NCBI RefSeq assembly: GCF_036246005.1
Contig: NZ_CP109171.1
Location: 4,204,001-4,268,000, forward strand
Reading direction: 5' to 3'
Length of the DNA: 64,000 nucleotides
Source: Streptomyces sp. NBC_01723
Lineage (GTDB): Bacteria > Actinomycetota > Actinomycetes > Streptomycetales > Streptomycetaceae
Part shown: piece after piece, positions 24,201-31,961 of the stretch
Position numbering within the stretch: position 1 is the first letter of the stretch
Layout of the letters: the number at the start of each line of letters is the position of its first letter
Translations under genes and position numbers: made by a program
The notes under the pieces: model-generated
The model's input: the letters and a program-made list of their open reading frames with translations, nothing else
Told to the model about the DNA's origin: nothing
The model's database searches: none

Positions 24201-24863
24201 GGCCCGGTGCGGTACGAGTACCGGCTGACGCAGAGGGGGCGGGGGCTGCTGCCCATGCTGCTCGCGATGCAGGACTGGGCGGACCGCTGGCTGCTCGGCG
24301 ACGGCTCGCTGAGCGGCACGGCCGACGAGGAGAGCGCCGAGGCACGGCGGCTGGCGGATCTGCTGGGTGAGCGACTGCCCGGCCTCGAACTGCCGGGACA
24401 CCGGGACGGCGACCCACTGGACCCGGTGGCCGAGGCCGCGGCCACCGTCCTCTTCTGCTACCCGGCGACCGGCCGCCCGGGCCCGTTGCCGGACGGCTGG
24501 GCCGACATCCCGGTCGCCATCGGCTGCACGCTGGAGAACCGGCTGTTCCGGGATGCCTACGACGACTTCCGCGCGGCAGGCGCCGAGGTGCGCGGTGTGA
24601 GCACGCAACGCCCGGACGAGCAAAGGGTGTTCGCGGTCGAGGAAGGCATCCCCTTCACCCTGCTCTCGGACGTCGACCTGCGCCTCGCCGCCGCTCTGCG
24701 GCTACCCGTGTTCCGTGCGGGGCAGACGCTGCGACTGAAGCGGGCGGTGCTGGTGGTGGACCGCGCACGCGTGGTGCACCTGGCCCGCTTTCCGGTGACG
24801 GACATCCCGGGGGCGGTGCGCGAGGCGCTGGCGGTGGTACGGAGGGTGGCGGCGGAAAACTGA
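24201..24863 (+). pseudogene. HxlR-redoxin fusion, 5'-truncated
   Basis: The open frame starts at a GTG (24207) inside the end of an HxlR-type winged helix (RYEYRLTQRGRGLLPMLLAM). It then runs into a peroxiredoxin-like domain (about residues 75-218: ATVLFCYPATGRPGPLPDG, VAIGCTLENRLFRDAYDDF, VFAVEEGIPFTLLSDVDLRL). Relatives have a complete HxlR domain fused to the redoxin; here its first roughly 70 residues, including the recognition helix, are gone. The probable peroxidatic Cys (IGCT) remains. A truncated product could still be made, so pseudogene status is likely but not certain. Confidence 0.65.
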
Positions 24864-24973
24864 AAGGGGACCGCAGTCGCCCATCGCGACCCGCAGGTGC
24901 AGCATGGAGGGAGGGGGCGGGGCTGGCGGCTACCGGTTCCCGGTGCCGTCACGGGACCGGAGGAGTGGGAGCG

Positions 24974-25222
24974 ATGGCGAAGTTCATTGACGTGCACCAC
25001 GGCATGAAGGGGATCACGAGCGATCAGTTCCTGGCCGCCCACAATGCCGACCTGGCGGTGGAAGGCGACGAAGGCGTGCACTTCGAGCAGGCGTGGGCAG
25101 ACCCGGATTCCGGCACGGTGTGGTGCCTGTCCGAAGGGCCCTCGCCGGAAGCGGTCCAGCGGACCCACGAGCGGGCGGGCCACACCGCCGACGAGATCTA
25201 CCCGGTGTCACTCATGCTGTAG
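24974..25222 (+). CDS. Small nickel-binding protein of the SCO4226 type
   Basis: This 82-residue protein has MAKFIDVHHGMKGITSDQFL, DEGVHFEQAWADPDSGTVWC and LSEGPSPEAVQRTHERAGH. These are the hallmarks of the ferredoxin-like SCO4226 family, which binds nickel through His and neighbouring residues in S. coelicolor. A GGAGGAG site is 8 nt upstream of the ATG. It is monocistronic, with a strong terminator about 55 bp downstream. Confidence 0.85.
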   Translation: MAKFIDVHHGMKGITSDQFLAAHNADLAVEGDEGVHFEQAWADPDSGTVWCLSEGPSPEAVQRTHERAGHTADEIYPVSLML

Positions 25223-25276
25223 GCAGGCAGCGCACAGCGGTGGTGCGGTACCCGCCCACCGATCTGGACAACAGGC

Positions 25277-25301
25277 AACCCCCGGTCATTCACCGGGGGT
25301 T
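25277..25301 (+). terminator. Intrinsic terminator
   Basis: A perfect 10-bp stem (AACCCCCGGT with its complement) and 5-nt loop follow the SCO4226-type gene. The stem sequence closely matches the terminator next to tRNA-Gly at 34942-34968. Confidence 0.8.
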
Positions 25302-25302
25302 C

Positions 25303-25339
25303 TGCATGCAGCGGATGTCGAGCACCGAACTCGCGCTCT
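25303..25339 (-). repeat. Degenerate tRNA-Gly 3'-end copy
   Basis: This 37-nt stretch aligns without gaps to 34970-35006, the 3' part of tRNA-Gly(CCC), with 29 of 37 identical and a 14-nt exact run (CGAACTCGCGCTCT). The T-arm stem is kept, but the T-loop is changed (TTCGGTG on the minus strand, losing the invariant A). It lies in the same orientation and is also next to a related terminator. It may be an attachment-site or tRNA duplication remnant. Confidence 0.55.
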
Positions 25340-25411
25340 GTCGCACGGCGCACGGACGCGAGTAGGCCCCGACGGTGGCCGGGGCCCGGCTCCACTCGTT
25401 CCCCGCAGGGA

Positions 25412-25882
25412 CTAGCCGCAGGCACAGCCCGCGGCGCTCGGTGCCTCCTCGGCGGCCTGGCTCGCGCAGCAGCCGTCGCCGGTGGCGTGGGGGTCGGCGC
25501 CCTTGTCGAGGGTGTCGGCGTCGGCCTTCACGACGTAGACCTCCCAGGGCTCCTTGCCGGGGCCGTGCACCCACACCTTGTCCTGGAGGGCGTAGCAGCA
25601 GGAGGTGTCGTTCTCCTCGAAGGTGGCCAGGCCGGCGTCCTTGAGGCGGGTCGTGGCCGCGGAGACCTGCTCGGTGGACTCGACCTCGACGCCGAGGTGG
25701 TCCAGTCGGGTTTCCTCGCCGGGCTCGCCCTCGATGAGGACGAGCTTGAGCGCGGGCTCGGTGATGGCGAAGTTGGCGTAGCCCTCGCGCCGCTTGGCCG
25801 GTTCGGTGCCGAACAGCTTCGAGTAGAAGGTGATCGACGCTTCCAGGTCACTGACACGCAGGGCGAGCTGTGCGCGGGACAT
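25412..25882 (-). CDS. arsI: ArsI/CadI-family vicinal-oxygen-chelate protein
   Basis: This 156-residue VOC protein starts MSRAQLALRVSDLEASITFY. It has the adjacent cysteine pair of the ArsI C-As lyase family in ENDTSCCYAL, plus KVWVHGPGKEPWEVYVV. ArsI cleaves methyl-arsenic(III) to arsenite using Fe(II); CadI proteins are close relatives. The C-terminus is Cys-rich (GCCASQ, AGCACG), which may hold metalloid. It is divergent from arsR with an 79-bp spacer carrying repeated operator-like motifs. Without comparison ArsI and CadI cannot be fully separated; arsenic context favours ArsI. Confidence 0.82.
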   Translation of the reverse strand: MSRAQLALRVSDLEASITFYSKLFGTEPAKRREGYANFAITEPALKLVLIEGEPGEETRLDHLGVEVESTEQVSAATTRLKDAGLATFEENDTSCCYALQDKVWVHGPGKEPWEVYVVKADADTLDKGADPHATGDGCCASQAAEEAPSAAGCACG

Positions 25883-25903
25883 GGCAGGGCTCCCATTCCG
25901 TTG

Positions 25904-25943
25904 TTTCGATGTCTTTCGATACAACATTGCGCTCTGAATCGAA
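25904..25943. promoter_or_regulatory. Candidate ArsR operator in the arsI-arsR spacer
   Basis: Two direct copies of TTTCGAT (25904-25910 and 25914-25920) and an inverted ATCGAA (25938-25943) lie between divergent arsI and arsR. AT-rich ATCGAA-type repeats are typical of ArsR targets. Repression of both genes, relieved by arsenite, is inferred. Confidence 0.5.
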
Positions 25944-25961
25944 GGATGTCAACATAGAGGC

Positions 25962-26369
25962 ATGTCGAATCAAGAGTGGGTGGTGCTCGGCCGGACCGAC
26001 GAGGCCGGGGCCTGCTGCCCCGGGTTGTTGACTGCTCCCCTGGACGAGGACCAGGCCTTGGAGCCGGCGAAGGTGTTCAAGGCGCTGGGTGACCCGGTGC
26101 GGCTGCGCCTGCTGTCGATCATCGCCTCACGGGCGGGCGGTGAGGTGTGCGTCTGTGACCTGACCCCGGCTTTCGATCTGTCCCAGCCGACGATCTCGCA
26201 TCACCTGAAGCTGCTGCGGCAGGCAGGCCTCATCGACTGCGAACGGCGCGGCACGTGGGTCTACTACTGGCTGGTCCCGGAGATGACCGACCGACTGGCG
26301 AGCATCCTGACCCGCCCCATGGGCGAGCCTCTGCCCGACCGCGGCGCGCCGGCCGGAGCTGCTTCGTGA
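25962..26369 (+). CDS. arsR: ArsR-family metalloregulator
   Basis: This 135-residue winged-helix repressor has KVFKALGDPVRLRLLSIIAS, CVCDLTPAFDLSQPTISHHL (recognition helix) and KLLRQAGLIDCERRGTWVYY. Potential As(III) ligands are the CVCD cysteines at the DNA-binding helix, and a CC pair at positions 18-19. It probably represses arsI and the downstream ars genes until arsenite binds. The following arsB and arsC are broken, but arsR and arsI are intact. Confidence 0.9.
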   Translation: MSNQEWVVLGRTDEAGACCPGLLTAPLDEDQALEPAKVFKALGDPVRLRLLSIIASRAGGEVCVCDLTPAFDLSQPTISHHLKLLRQAGLIDCERRGTWVYYWLVPEMTDRLASILTRPMGEPLPDRGAPAGAAS

Positions 26370-26399
26370 GTAACCCGCTCCTGATCGGCACGTAGCGGG

Positions 26400-26476
26400 G
26401 CGTCTGTCCTTCGTGGACCGCTACCTCGCTGCCTGGATCCTTGCCGCCATGGCTGTCGGGCTGGGCCTGGGCCGCT
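26400..26476 (+). pseudogene. arsB (ACR3-type arsenite permease) N-terminal remnant
   Basis: Only the start of an ACR3 permease is left: RLSFVDRYLAAWILAAMAVG followed by LGLGRLV, which is the first transmembrane helix of the family. At about 26476 the sequence switches into the middle of arsC in another frame. The remaining roughly 330 residues of the permease are missing. It directly follows arsR, as in many actinobacterial ars operons. Confidence 0.75.
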
Positions 26477-26795
26477 TGGTTCGGTCCGATCCGCCGGCTC
26501 CGCCCCCGCCGCCGGCGTCAATCCGGCCGTCGTCGCGGCCATGGCGGAGGTGGGCATCGACATCGCGGCCGAGGTACCCAAGGTGCTCACGGCCGAGGCG
26601 GTCCAGGCGTCCGACGTCGTGATCACGATGGCCTGCGGTGACACCTGCCCGGTCTTCCCCGGTAAGCGCTACCTCGACTGGGAGCTTCCCGACCCGGCAG
26701 GGCAAGGGGTCGAAGCGGTCCGCCCGATCCGCGACGAGATCGAGAAGCGCATCCGCGGCCTGGTCGACGAGATCGCTCCGGTGGGCCGAGCATGA
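26477..26795 (+). pseudogene. arsC (arsenate reductase) C-terminal remnant
   Basis: The frame reads VRSAGSAPAAGVNPAVVAAM, AEVGIDIAAEVPKVL, VVITMACGDTCPVFPGKRYL, DWELPDPAGQ and on to the stop at 26795. This is the C-terminal two thirds of a low-molecular-weight-phosphatase-type arsenate reductase. The P-loop with the catalytic Cys (CxxxxxR near the N-terminus) is deleted, so the enzyme should be inactive even though the later Cys pair in MACGDTC remains. An internal ATG at 26541 could be translated. It is fused at the DNA level to the arsB remnant. Confidence 0.78.
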
Positions 26796-27295
26796 GCACG
26801 GCCGGCGACCACCGCATCACCGCGATGGCGGCCGACCACGCTCACCAAGTCCTGGAGATCTACCGACTCGGCACCGACGAGGGCAACGCCACCTTCGAGA
26901 CCACCGCTCCCAGCTGGGAAGAGTTCAACGCCACCAAGCTGCCGGAACACCGGTACGTCGCCCTCGACGCCACGGGCCGGGCCCTCGGCTGGGTCGCCGC
27001 CGTACCGGTCTCCGACCGATGCGCATACGTCGGCGTCGTCGAGCACTCGGTGTACGTCCACCCCGAGGCACGCGGCCGGGGCATCGGCGCCGCACTCCTC
27101 CGCGAGCTGATCAGGTCGGCGGAGACCGCCGGGATCTGGACCATCCGATCCGGCATCTTCCCCGAGAACACCGCCAGCCTCGCCCTCCATCACAAGACGG
27201 GCTTCCGCATCGTCGGTACGCGCGAGCGCATCGGCCGACACCGTGGCGTTTGGCGCGACGTCGTACTGATCGAACGCAGAAGCCCAGCCGTCTGA
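26792..27295 (+). CDS. GNAT N-acetyltransferase, ars-linked (ArsN/Pat-like)
   Basis: This 167-residue protein has the GNAT acetyl-CoA site VHPEARGRGIGAALLRELIR and conserved SGIFPENTASLALHHKTGFR, VGTRERIGRHRGVWRDVVLI. These match the phosphinothricin acetyltransferase-like group that includes ArsN, often found in ars operons and able to N-acetylate amino-group toxins such as arsinothricin. The ATG overlaps the arsC remnant stop by 4 bp (ATGA), so it was the last gene of the ars operon. It is complete, unlike its two upstream neighbours. Confidence 0.82.
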   Translation: MSTAGDHRITAMAADHAHQVLEIYRLGTDEGNATFETTAPSWEEFNATKLPEHRYVALDATGRALGWVAAVPVSDRCAYVGVVEHSVYVHPEARGRGIGAALLRELIRSAETAGIWTIRSGIFPENTASLALHHKTGFRIVGTRERIGRHRGVWRDVVLIERRSPAV

Positions 27296-27519
27296 CCCAC
27301 GGCTGGTCCGCTCGGTCTCAGCGTTGACCGCCGCTGTCCGGTACTGCCGGTGCCGGCTATTGGTGTCGGACATCGCCGCCGCACTTGACGGCTCTCACGT
27401 GCGGCACAGACGGCTGGAGTCGCGGTCTCGAAGGATCGCGGTGATCCTGTCAGTGGAGCGTTACTGGCGTCGCACGGGCTGTATGGGTCGGTGACCGTGC
27501 TGTACAGGAGGTGGCGGTC

Positions 27520-27951
27520 ATGGCAACGATTCCGAGGGAGACACGGCGAGGGCACGGAGAGCCAGGCGACAGCGAAAGGCTCAGCGGCGCGTCTCTCTTC
27601 GCCGGCGCCGTGATGATGCTCAGCGGGCCGCTCAGCATTCTCATGGGGGCGTCCGGCATCGCGAGGGACAACCTGTTCGCCGCGTCCCAGTACGCCTATC
27701 GGTTCGACCTGACAGCTTGGGGCTGGATCCACATCGTGGTCGGCCTGGCACTCGTCGTTGCCGGCATGGGTGTCGTGACAAACCAGAGCTGGGCGCGTGG
27801 GGCGGGCGCAGTGGCGGCAGGGATCAGCCTGATCACCCAGTTCATGTTCGTCCCGTACTACCCGCTGTGGGCCATCCCCGTGATGACCATCGACCTCTTC
27901 ATCATCTTTGCCCTGACGAGATTCCACGTCGGAACCAACGGCGGTCGTTGA
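27520..27951 (+). CDS. Four-helix membrane protein, DUF7144-like
   Basis: This 143-residue protein has a polar N-terminus (1-25) and four hydrophobic helices: ASLFAGAVMMLSGPLSILMG, AWGWIHIVVGLALVVAGMGV, GAGAVAAGISLITQFMFVPY and PVMTIDLFIIFALT. The GWIHxxxG and YPLWAI stretches are typical of a family of actinobacterial membrane proteins of unknown function. AGGAGG 7 nt upstream supports ATG 27520. No partner genes are evident. Confidence 0.75.
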   Translation: MATIPRETRRGHGEPGDSERLSGASLFAGAVMMLSGPLSILMGASGIARDNLFAASQYAYRFDLTAWGWIHIVVGLALVVAGMGVVTNQSWARGAGAVAAGISLITQFMFVPYYPLWAIPVMTIDLFIIFALTRFHVGTNGGR

Positions 27952-28286
27952 ATACCCGCAACCCACCACCCACCCCGGCACCCGGGACGGGAGCACCCCA
28001 CGCACGCCCAACGTGCGCCGGCCTCGACGCGACCGTTCCGGCACGGATCTGGCACGCGACGACCGATAGTCGCGGACAGCAAGAAGGCCCGGGTCGACGA
28101 CCTGGGCCTTCTTAAGAAGATGTCCATGGCCAGGTCCAGGTCCAAGTCGGGATCGAATTCCCCGTGGTCCCCGGCGGCTCGCAGGCGGGTGAGGGAAAAT
28201 CGTGGCTTCGCGGCCGTCGTCGGCCGAGGAGTACCGTGAAGCCAGGAGACTCTCGGTTTGCCGTCCCCGGTAGGCAGGCGAATGCG
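27952..28286. other. Intergenic region with one hairpin
   Basis: These 335 bp hold a strong terminator at 28081-28113 and a weak copy of the DUF5994-cluster promoter motif at 28229-28238. No convincing gene is seen on either strand. Confidence 0.5.
28081..28113 (+). terminator. Intrinsic terminator
   Basis: A 13-bp stem (28081-28093 with 28101-28113, one G-U pair) and 7-nt loop end in CTT on the plus strand, and the minus-strand reading also ends in a T-rich CTT. It lies 130 bp past the DUF7144-like gene. Confidence 0.75.
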
Positions 28287-28820
28287 ATGTCCGACTCCGG
28301 CTCCCCGCGGGTGACCAGGATCCTGCCCGACGCCGTGCACCAGGCTGTTCCTCGACCGGGAACCGCCGTGGTGCGGCTCGAGACGACCCATGACCGGAAG
28401 GGCGCGCTCGACGGGGCGTGGTGGCCCCGCTCCCGCGACATCGCCGGTGAACTCCCTGGCCTCGTCTCCGCGCTGTCCGAGTACCTCGGGCCGATCACGC
28501 GCGTCGGCCTGGACACCGACGCCTGGGACGAACTGCCGACGCGGATGACGATCGACGGCCGTGTCGTCCACATCGACTCCTTCCCGGTAGGAGACGACAC
28601 CGTCCTCGTCACCCGGGGCGGCAACGATCTCTTCTCGCTGCTGGTGGTTCCGCCGCACACCGGGCCCGACGCGGCCCGCGCGGCCATGGCCGCGGCCGTG
28701 CGCGCCGGCAGTCAGACGTCGGCGGAACAGATCCTCATCGACACCGGCACGGAACGTGTGGGCCCGGGGCATGCCCCCCAAGCCGCTCTACGCCACGGCG
28801 GCCATGAGCCGGGCAGCTGA
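28287..28820 (+). CDS. DUF5994-family protein, copy 1
   Basis: This 177-residue protein carries the family core: LDGAWWPRSRDIAGELPGL (about 37-55), LGPITRVGLDTDAWDELPTR and LFSLLVVPPHTGPDAARAAM. The function of the family is unknown. It ends with a longer, divergent tail. It is the most divergent of the four copies in this region, lacking the GRW motif found before LLVVPP in the others. ATG 28287 was chosen for its spacing to an AGGCAGG sequence. It overlaps copy 2 by 33 bp tail to tail. Confidence 0.75.
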   Translation: MSDSGSPRVTRILPDAVHQAVPRPGTAVVRLETTHDRKGALDGAWWPRSRDIAGELPGLVSALSEYLGPITRVGLDTDAWDELPTRMTIDGRVVHIDSFPVGDDTVLVTRGGNDLFSLLVVPPHTGPDAARAAMAAAVRAGSQTSAEQILIDTGTERVGPGHAPQAALRHGGHEPGS

Positions 28821-29183
28821 CGACGCGCTCGTCGGGGGCGGCACCACGAGGAGATCCCAACGGCCCGCGGTGTAGGACTGCAGCAGGATCCTGTGCGGGT
28901 TGAGCACCTCGGCGAAACGGTCGACCGCCACCTCGTGACCGTTGACGACGACCACGCCGTGCGGGACAGGCTGCCAGTGGCGGGGATTGACGGCCACGTG
29001 GGTGAGCCGGCCCCACAGCGGATCGATCACGTCGGCCAGTTCGCCGAGTTCTCGTGCCAGGTCGCGGGTCCGTGGCCACCAGGCGCCGTCCGGACGGCCG
29101 AAACGGCTGGCGGATCCAAGGACGAGGCGCGCGGCACGTGGTCGGAACGGTGCCGCGTGCGGACGGAGCTGAGTGGTGGTCAT
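28788..29183 (-). CDS. DUF5994-family protein, copy 2
   Basis: This 131-residue protein is almost only the conserved domain: RPDGAWWPRTRDLARELGEL, IDPLWGRLTHVAVNPRHWQP and TAGRWDLLVVPPPTSASSAA, ending RLMAAVA. No signal peptide or membrane helix is present, so it should be cytoplasmic. A promoter-like motif shared with copies 3 and 4 lies about 110 bp upstream (29281-29300). Confidence 0.8.
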   Translation of the reverse strand: MTTTQLRPHAAPFRPRAARLVLGSASRFGRPDGAWWPRTRDLARELGELADVIDPLWGRLTHVAVNPRHWQPVPHGVVVVNGHEVAVDRFAEVLNPHRILLQSYTAGRWDLLVVPPPTSASSAARLMAAVA

Positions 29184-29280
29184 GAGGAAAAAGCCTCACT
29201 GCGGGCCTGCGTCGACCGACGGAGCGCCCGGTGGTTGGGAGACCGAGGACGGGACCGGCGGCGCCGGTGCACGAAAGCCC

Positions 29281-29300
29281 TCGACGTCCTCAGGCTACTC
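29281..29300 (-). promoter_or_regulatory. Shared DUF5994 promoter motif, copy B
   Basis: On the minus strand it reads GAGTAGCCTGAGGACGTCGA, then GGGC. TAGCCT fits a -10 hexamer, and the conserved CGAGGGC downstream suggests an initiation-region or operator element. It lies 98 bp upstream of copy 2. Confidence 0.55.
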
Positions 29301-29379
29301 CTCGACGAGCCCCGGCAAGAGGCATCGGCCTCCATCGGCTGGACTGACCCGGCACGCGGCCTGCTCGGGCGCCCGTGAA

Positions 29380-29402
29380 GAGTAGGCTGGGGGAACCGAG
29401 GA
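29380..29402 (+). promoter_or_regulatory. Shared DUF5994 promoter motif, copy A
   Basis: GAGTAGGCTGGGGGAACCGA then GGA. TAGGCT fits a -10 hexamer. The motif aligns without gaps to the copies upstream of DUF5994 copies 2 and 4. It lies about 92 bp upstream of copy 3. Confidence 0.55.
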
Positions 29403-29493
29403 CACTCCGCGCGCGGACATTTCGCGTCTGTGCCGTCCTCGGTGATCGAATACGCCGGGTCGGCTCAGGCCCGCCCGGGGCAGGGTTCGCGTC

Positions 29494-30084
29494 ATGACTG
29501 CGACCGTCTCTCCTCCGACGACGTCTGAAGACCGGCTTCCCACGTCTCCCGTGCGTCTGTCGCTCTTTCCCGAGGGTTCGGCACCGCTCCTGCTGGACGG
29601 CGCCTGGTGGCCGCGCTCGCGTGATCTCGCCGCCGAACTGCCGGCCCTGGCGTCCGTTCTCGATCCGCTGTGGGGGCGGATCACCCGGGTCACGGTGAAC
29701 CCCGCCCAGTGGCCGGTCGTCCCGCGCAGGGTGTCTGTCGCCGGGCATGTGGTGAAGGTGGGCTGGTTCCGCTTCGAGCAGGACGAGCACGAGTTGCTGC
29801 TGCTCTCCTACCACGTGGGCCGCTGGAACTTGCTGGTCGTTCCCCCGCAGACGCCTCCGGCCGCGGCCGCCTGGCTGATGGCCGCCGCGAGCGACCCGCG
29901 CCGGACAGCGACCGCGAGCAGCCTGCTGGCGGATGCCGCGCGTCTGACGGCGACCGCCGAGACCGACCGCACCAGGGAAGCGGTGTGGGAGTCCGAAGGA
30001 GGACATGGAGCCGGTGCTCTTGTCACTTCTCCGTGGCTTCGAGTCGCCGTCGCCGCGCCGGAGGACCGGCCGGAAAGGGTGTGA
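29494..30084 (+). CDS. DUF5994-family protein, copy 3
   Basis: This 196-residue protein has LLLDGAWWPRSRDLAAELPA, LDPLWGRITRVTVNPAQWPV, VSVAGHVVKVGWFRFEQDEH and HVGRWNLLVVPPQTPPAAAA, followed by a C-terminal extension of about 55 residues (ASSLLADAARLTATAETDRT). It is closest to copy 2. A small membrane protein gene starts inside its stop codon (GTGA), so the pair are co-expressed. The function of the family is unknown. Confidence 0.8.
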   Translation: MTATVSPPTTSEDRLPTSPVRLSLFPEGSAPLLLDGAWWPRSRDLAAELPALASVLDPLWGRITRVTVNPAQWPVVPRRVSVAGHVVKVGWFRFEQDEHELLLLSYHVGRWNLLVVPPQTPPAAAAWLMAAASDPRRTATASSLLADAARLTATAETDRTREAVWESEGGHGAGALVTSPWLRVAVAAPEDRPERV

Positions 30085-30368
30085 GGACCGTGGACGTCCT
30101 CGTGACGGTGATCGTGCTGCCGGCGGTGATCGCGGCAGGCGCGTTCCTCATCCACCGGCTGGACTCTCGGCACGGGGACAGAAGCGCCGCCTTCCACTAC
30201 GGCCGCGGCGGTGCCGTCGCACCGGACCGGAAGACCCACGACGGGCCGGTCGCACGCCGACGGGCCCCCGTCGTGAACGACGCCGACGAGCGCCGGGGCC
30301 CCCGGTACGGCGGACGTGGACGGCTGCGCCCCGGACGCCGTACCCACGGCGGCGTCTCGGCGCGCTAG
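30081..30368 (+). CDS. Small single-pass membrane protein coupled to DUF5994
   Basis: This 95-residue protein has one N-terminal helix (VDVLVTVIVLPAVIAAGAFL, about 4-23) and a basic, Arg/Gly-rich cytoplasmic tail. GTG 30081 overlaps the DUF5994 copy 3 stop (GTGA), suggesting translational coupling; a GTG at 30090 is an alternative. I do not recognise a family. Its stop overlaps the end of the convergent desaturase gene by 4 bp. Confidence 0.6.
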   Translation: MRTVDVLVTVIVLPAVIAAGAFLIHRLDSRHGDRSAAFHYGRGGAVAPDRKTHDGPVARRRAPVVNDADERRGPRYGGRGRLRPGRRTHGGVSAR

Positions 30369-31405
30369 GCGCGGACGCGGGTCCGTCGGAGCGGGGCGCC
30401 CGCGTCGTGGAGGCTGGTGAGCGCCAGCCGGTAGGAGGCGACCAGGCCCGTCTCCGCGTAGTCCACGCCCAGGTCCCGGCAGTACCGCCGGACGATGGCG
30501 CGGGCCTTGCGCAGGTTAGGGCTGGGCATGCTCGGGAACAGGTGGTGCTCGATCTGGTGGTTCAGGCCGCCGAGCGCCAGGTCGGTGAACCGGCCGCCGT
30601 TGACGTTGCGCGAGGTGAGCACCTGGCGGCGGAGGAAGTCGGGGCGGTCGTCGGCCGTCAGGATCGGCATCCCCTTGTGGTTGGGTGCGAAGGCCGAACC
30701 GAGGTAGACGCCGAACAGGCACTGGTGGACGGCGAGGAAGGCGATCGCCATTCCGGGCGGCAGGACCCAGAACAGGGCGGTCAGGTAGACGGCGCAGTGC
30801 GCGAGCAGCAGTGTTCCGTCGAGCGCCCGGCGCTTGAGCCGGCGGTCGGCCACGGCCCTGCCGCTCGCCACGTGCAGGTTGAAGCCCTCCAGCGTGAGCA
30901 GGGGAAAGAAGAGGAACGCCTGCCAGCGGCCGAGCAGGCGGGGCAGTCCGGTGGCGGCGCGGGCCTGGTCCGGGGACCAGACGAGCAGGTCGGGGCCGAT
31001 GTCGGGGTCGAGGTCCTCGGTGTTGGGGTTGGCGTGGTGACGGGTGTGCTTGTCCTGCCACCAGCCGTAACTCATGCCGATCGACGCGCCGGCGATCCGT
31101 CCGGACAGCTCGCTGGCCCGGCGGCGGCGGAACACCTGCCGGTGAGCCATGTCATGGGCGACGAGGGCGACTTGCCCGTACATCACGGCCAGGAACGCGG
31201 CGACCGCCAGTGTCCACCAGGAGGCGCCGACAAGGACGAACGCGGCCCATCCGGCGGCGTAGAGCCCCGTCACCGCGGTGATGCGTAACGTGTAGTAGCC
31301 GGGGCGGCGCCCCAGCAGTCCGGCATCCGCGATCTTCTTCGACAGCCGGGCGAAGTCGCTGCCGGGAGTGTCGGAGCGCGTGGCGGGGGTGGTGGCCATG
31401 GTCAT
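30365..31405 (-). CDS. Membrane fatty-acid desaturase (acyl-CoA/front-end type)
   Basis: This 346-residue protein has the three His boxes of membrane di-iron desaturases: HDMAH (about 95-99), HTRHH (about 130-134) and QIEHH within HQIEHHLFP (about 295-303). Gln replacing the first His of box three is typical of front-end (linoleoyl-CoA-like) desaturases. There is no fused cytochrome b5 domain, so it needs a separate electron donor. Four or more hydrophobic helices are present. It lies downstream of DUF5994 copy 4 on the same strand, 100 bp apart. The ATG at 31405 and the GTG of copy 4 share a CAGAGAGA leader. Confidence 0.88.
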   Translation of the reverse strand: MTMATTPATRSDTPGSDFARLSKKIADAGLLGRRPGYYTLRITAVTGLYAAGWAAFVLVGASWWTLAVAAFLAVMYGQVALVAHDMAHRQVFRRRRASELSGRIAGASIGMSYGWWQDKHTRHHANPNTEDLDPDIGPDLLVWSPDQARAATGLPRLLGRWQAFLFFPLLTLEGFNLHVASGRAVADRRLKRRALDGTLLLAHCAVYLTALFWVLPPGMAIAFLAVHQCLFGVYLGSAFAPNHKGMPILTADDRPDFLRRQVLTSRNVNGGRFTDLALGGLNHQIEHHLFPSMPSPNLRKARAIVRRYCRDLGVDYAETGLVASYRLALTSLHDAGAPLRRTRVRA

Positions 31406-31505
31406 GAGGACGTCTCTCTGAGAAGCGGGCGGCCGACTCGGGTCGGCCCCAGGGCGGGTTGGACGCGGGGAGCGGGCGCGTACACGGAGGTGCCTGCGGC
31501 GGGTC

Positions 31506-31961
31506 CTACCACCGAGGGGCGCGGGTTCCCCGCCGGGCTTCTCCGTCGGCGCCGGGCCGCCGGTCGTCCAGGGCGGCGGCCGTGAGGAGAGCGGCCGCTT
31601 CCTCCGTCGCATCCGGCGGGATCACCTGCAGGTCCCAGCGGCCGAGCCCGGGGGAGAGCAGGACGACCCGGTCCGGGGCGTGCGGCGACGCGGGAGCCTT
31701 GTGCAGGCGTACGACCTGGTTGGCGACGAACATGCGCCCAGGCGCCGCCGACCAGGCCGCGGCGTACACGGTGACGCCGGTGATGTCGCCCCACGCGCTC
31801 GGCAGCGCGGCAAGCATCTTCGGGAGCTGTGTCAGAAGATCGCGGGAGTACGGCCACCACACCCCGTCGATCCGGCGCGGCAGCGCGCCGTGTGGCGCGA
31901 GACGCAGGCGGACGAGGGGCGGGGGCAGGGTGGACGGTGCGGTGGGGACTGTGGTGATCAC
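31506..31961 (-). CDS. DUF5994-family protein, copy 4
   Basis: This 151-residue protein has IDGVWWPYSRDLLTQLPKM, WGDITGVTVYAAAWSAAPGR, VANQVVRLHKA and GLGRWDLQVIPPDATEEAAA. The W-W-P and GRW signatures are kept; PRSRD is PYSRD here. It is on the same strand as, and upstream of, the desaturase. The start is GTG at 31961. A copy of the shared promoter motif lies about 280 bp upstream (32244-32260). Confidence 0.8.
   Translation of the reverse strand: MITTVPTAPSTLPPPLVRLRLAPHGALPRRIDGVWWPYSRDLLTQLPKMLAALPSAWGDITGVTVYAAAWSAAPGRMFVANQVVRLHKAPASPHAPDRVVLLSPGLGRWDLQVIPPDATEEAAALLTAAALDDRRPGADGEARRGTRAPRW

Larger units (their letters stand above)
29184..29493. other. Divergent promoter region of DUF5994 copies 2 and 3
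   Basis: These 310 bp contain two head-to-head copies of a conserved promoter-like motif (minus at 29281-29300, plus at 29380-29402). No gene is supported. Confidence 0.6.
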
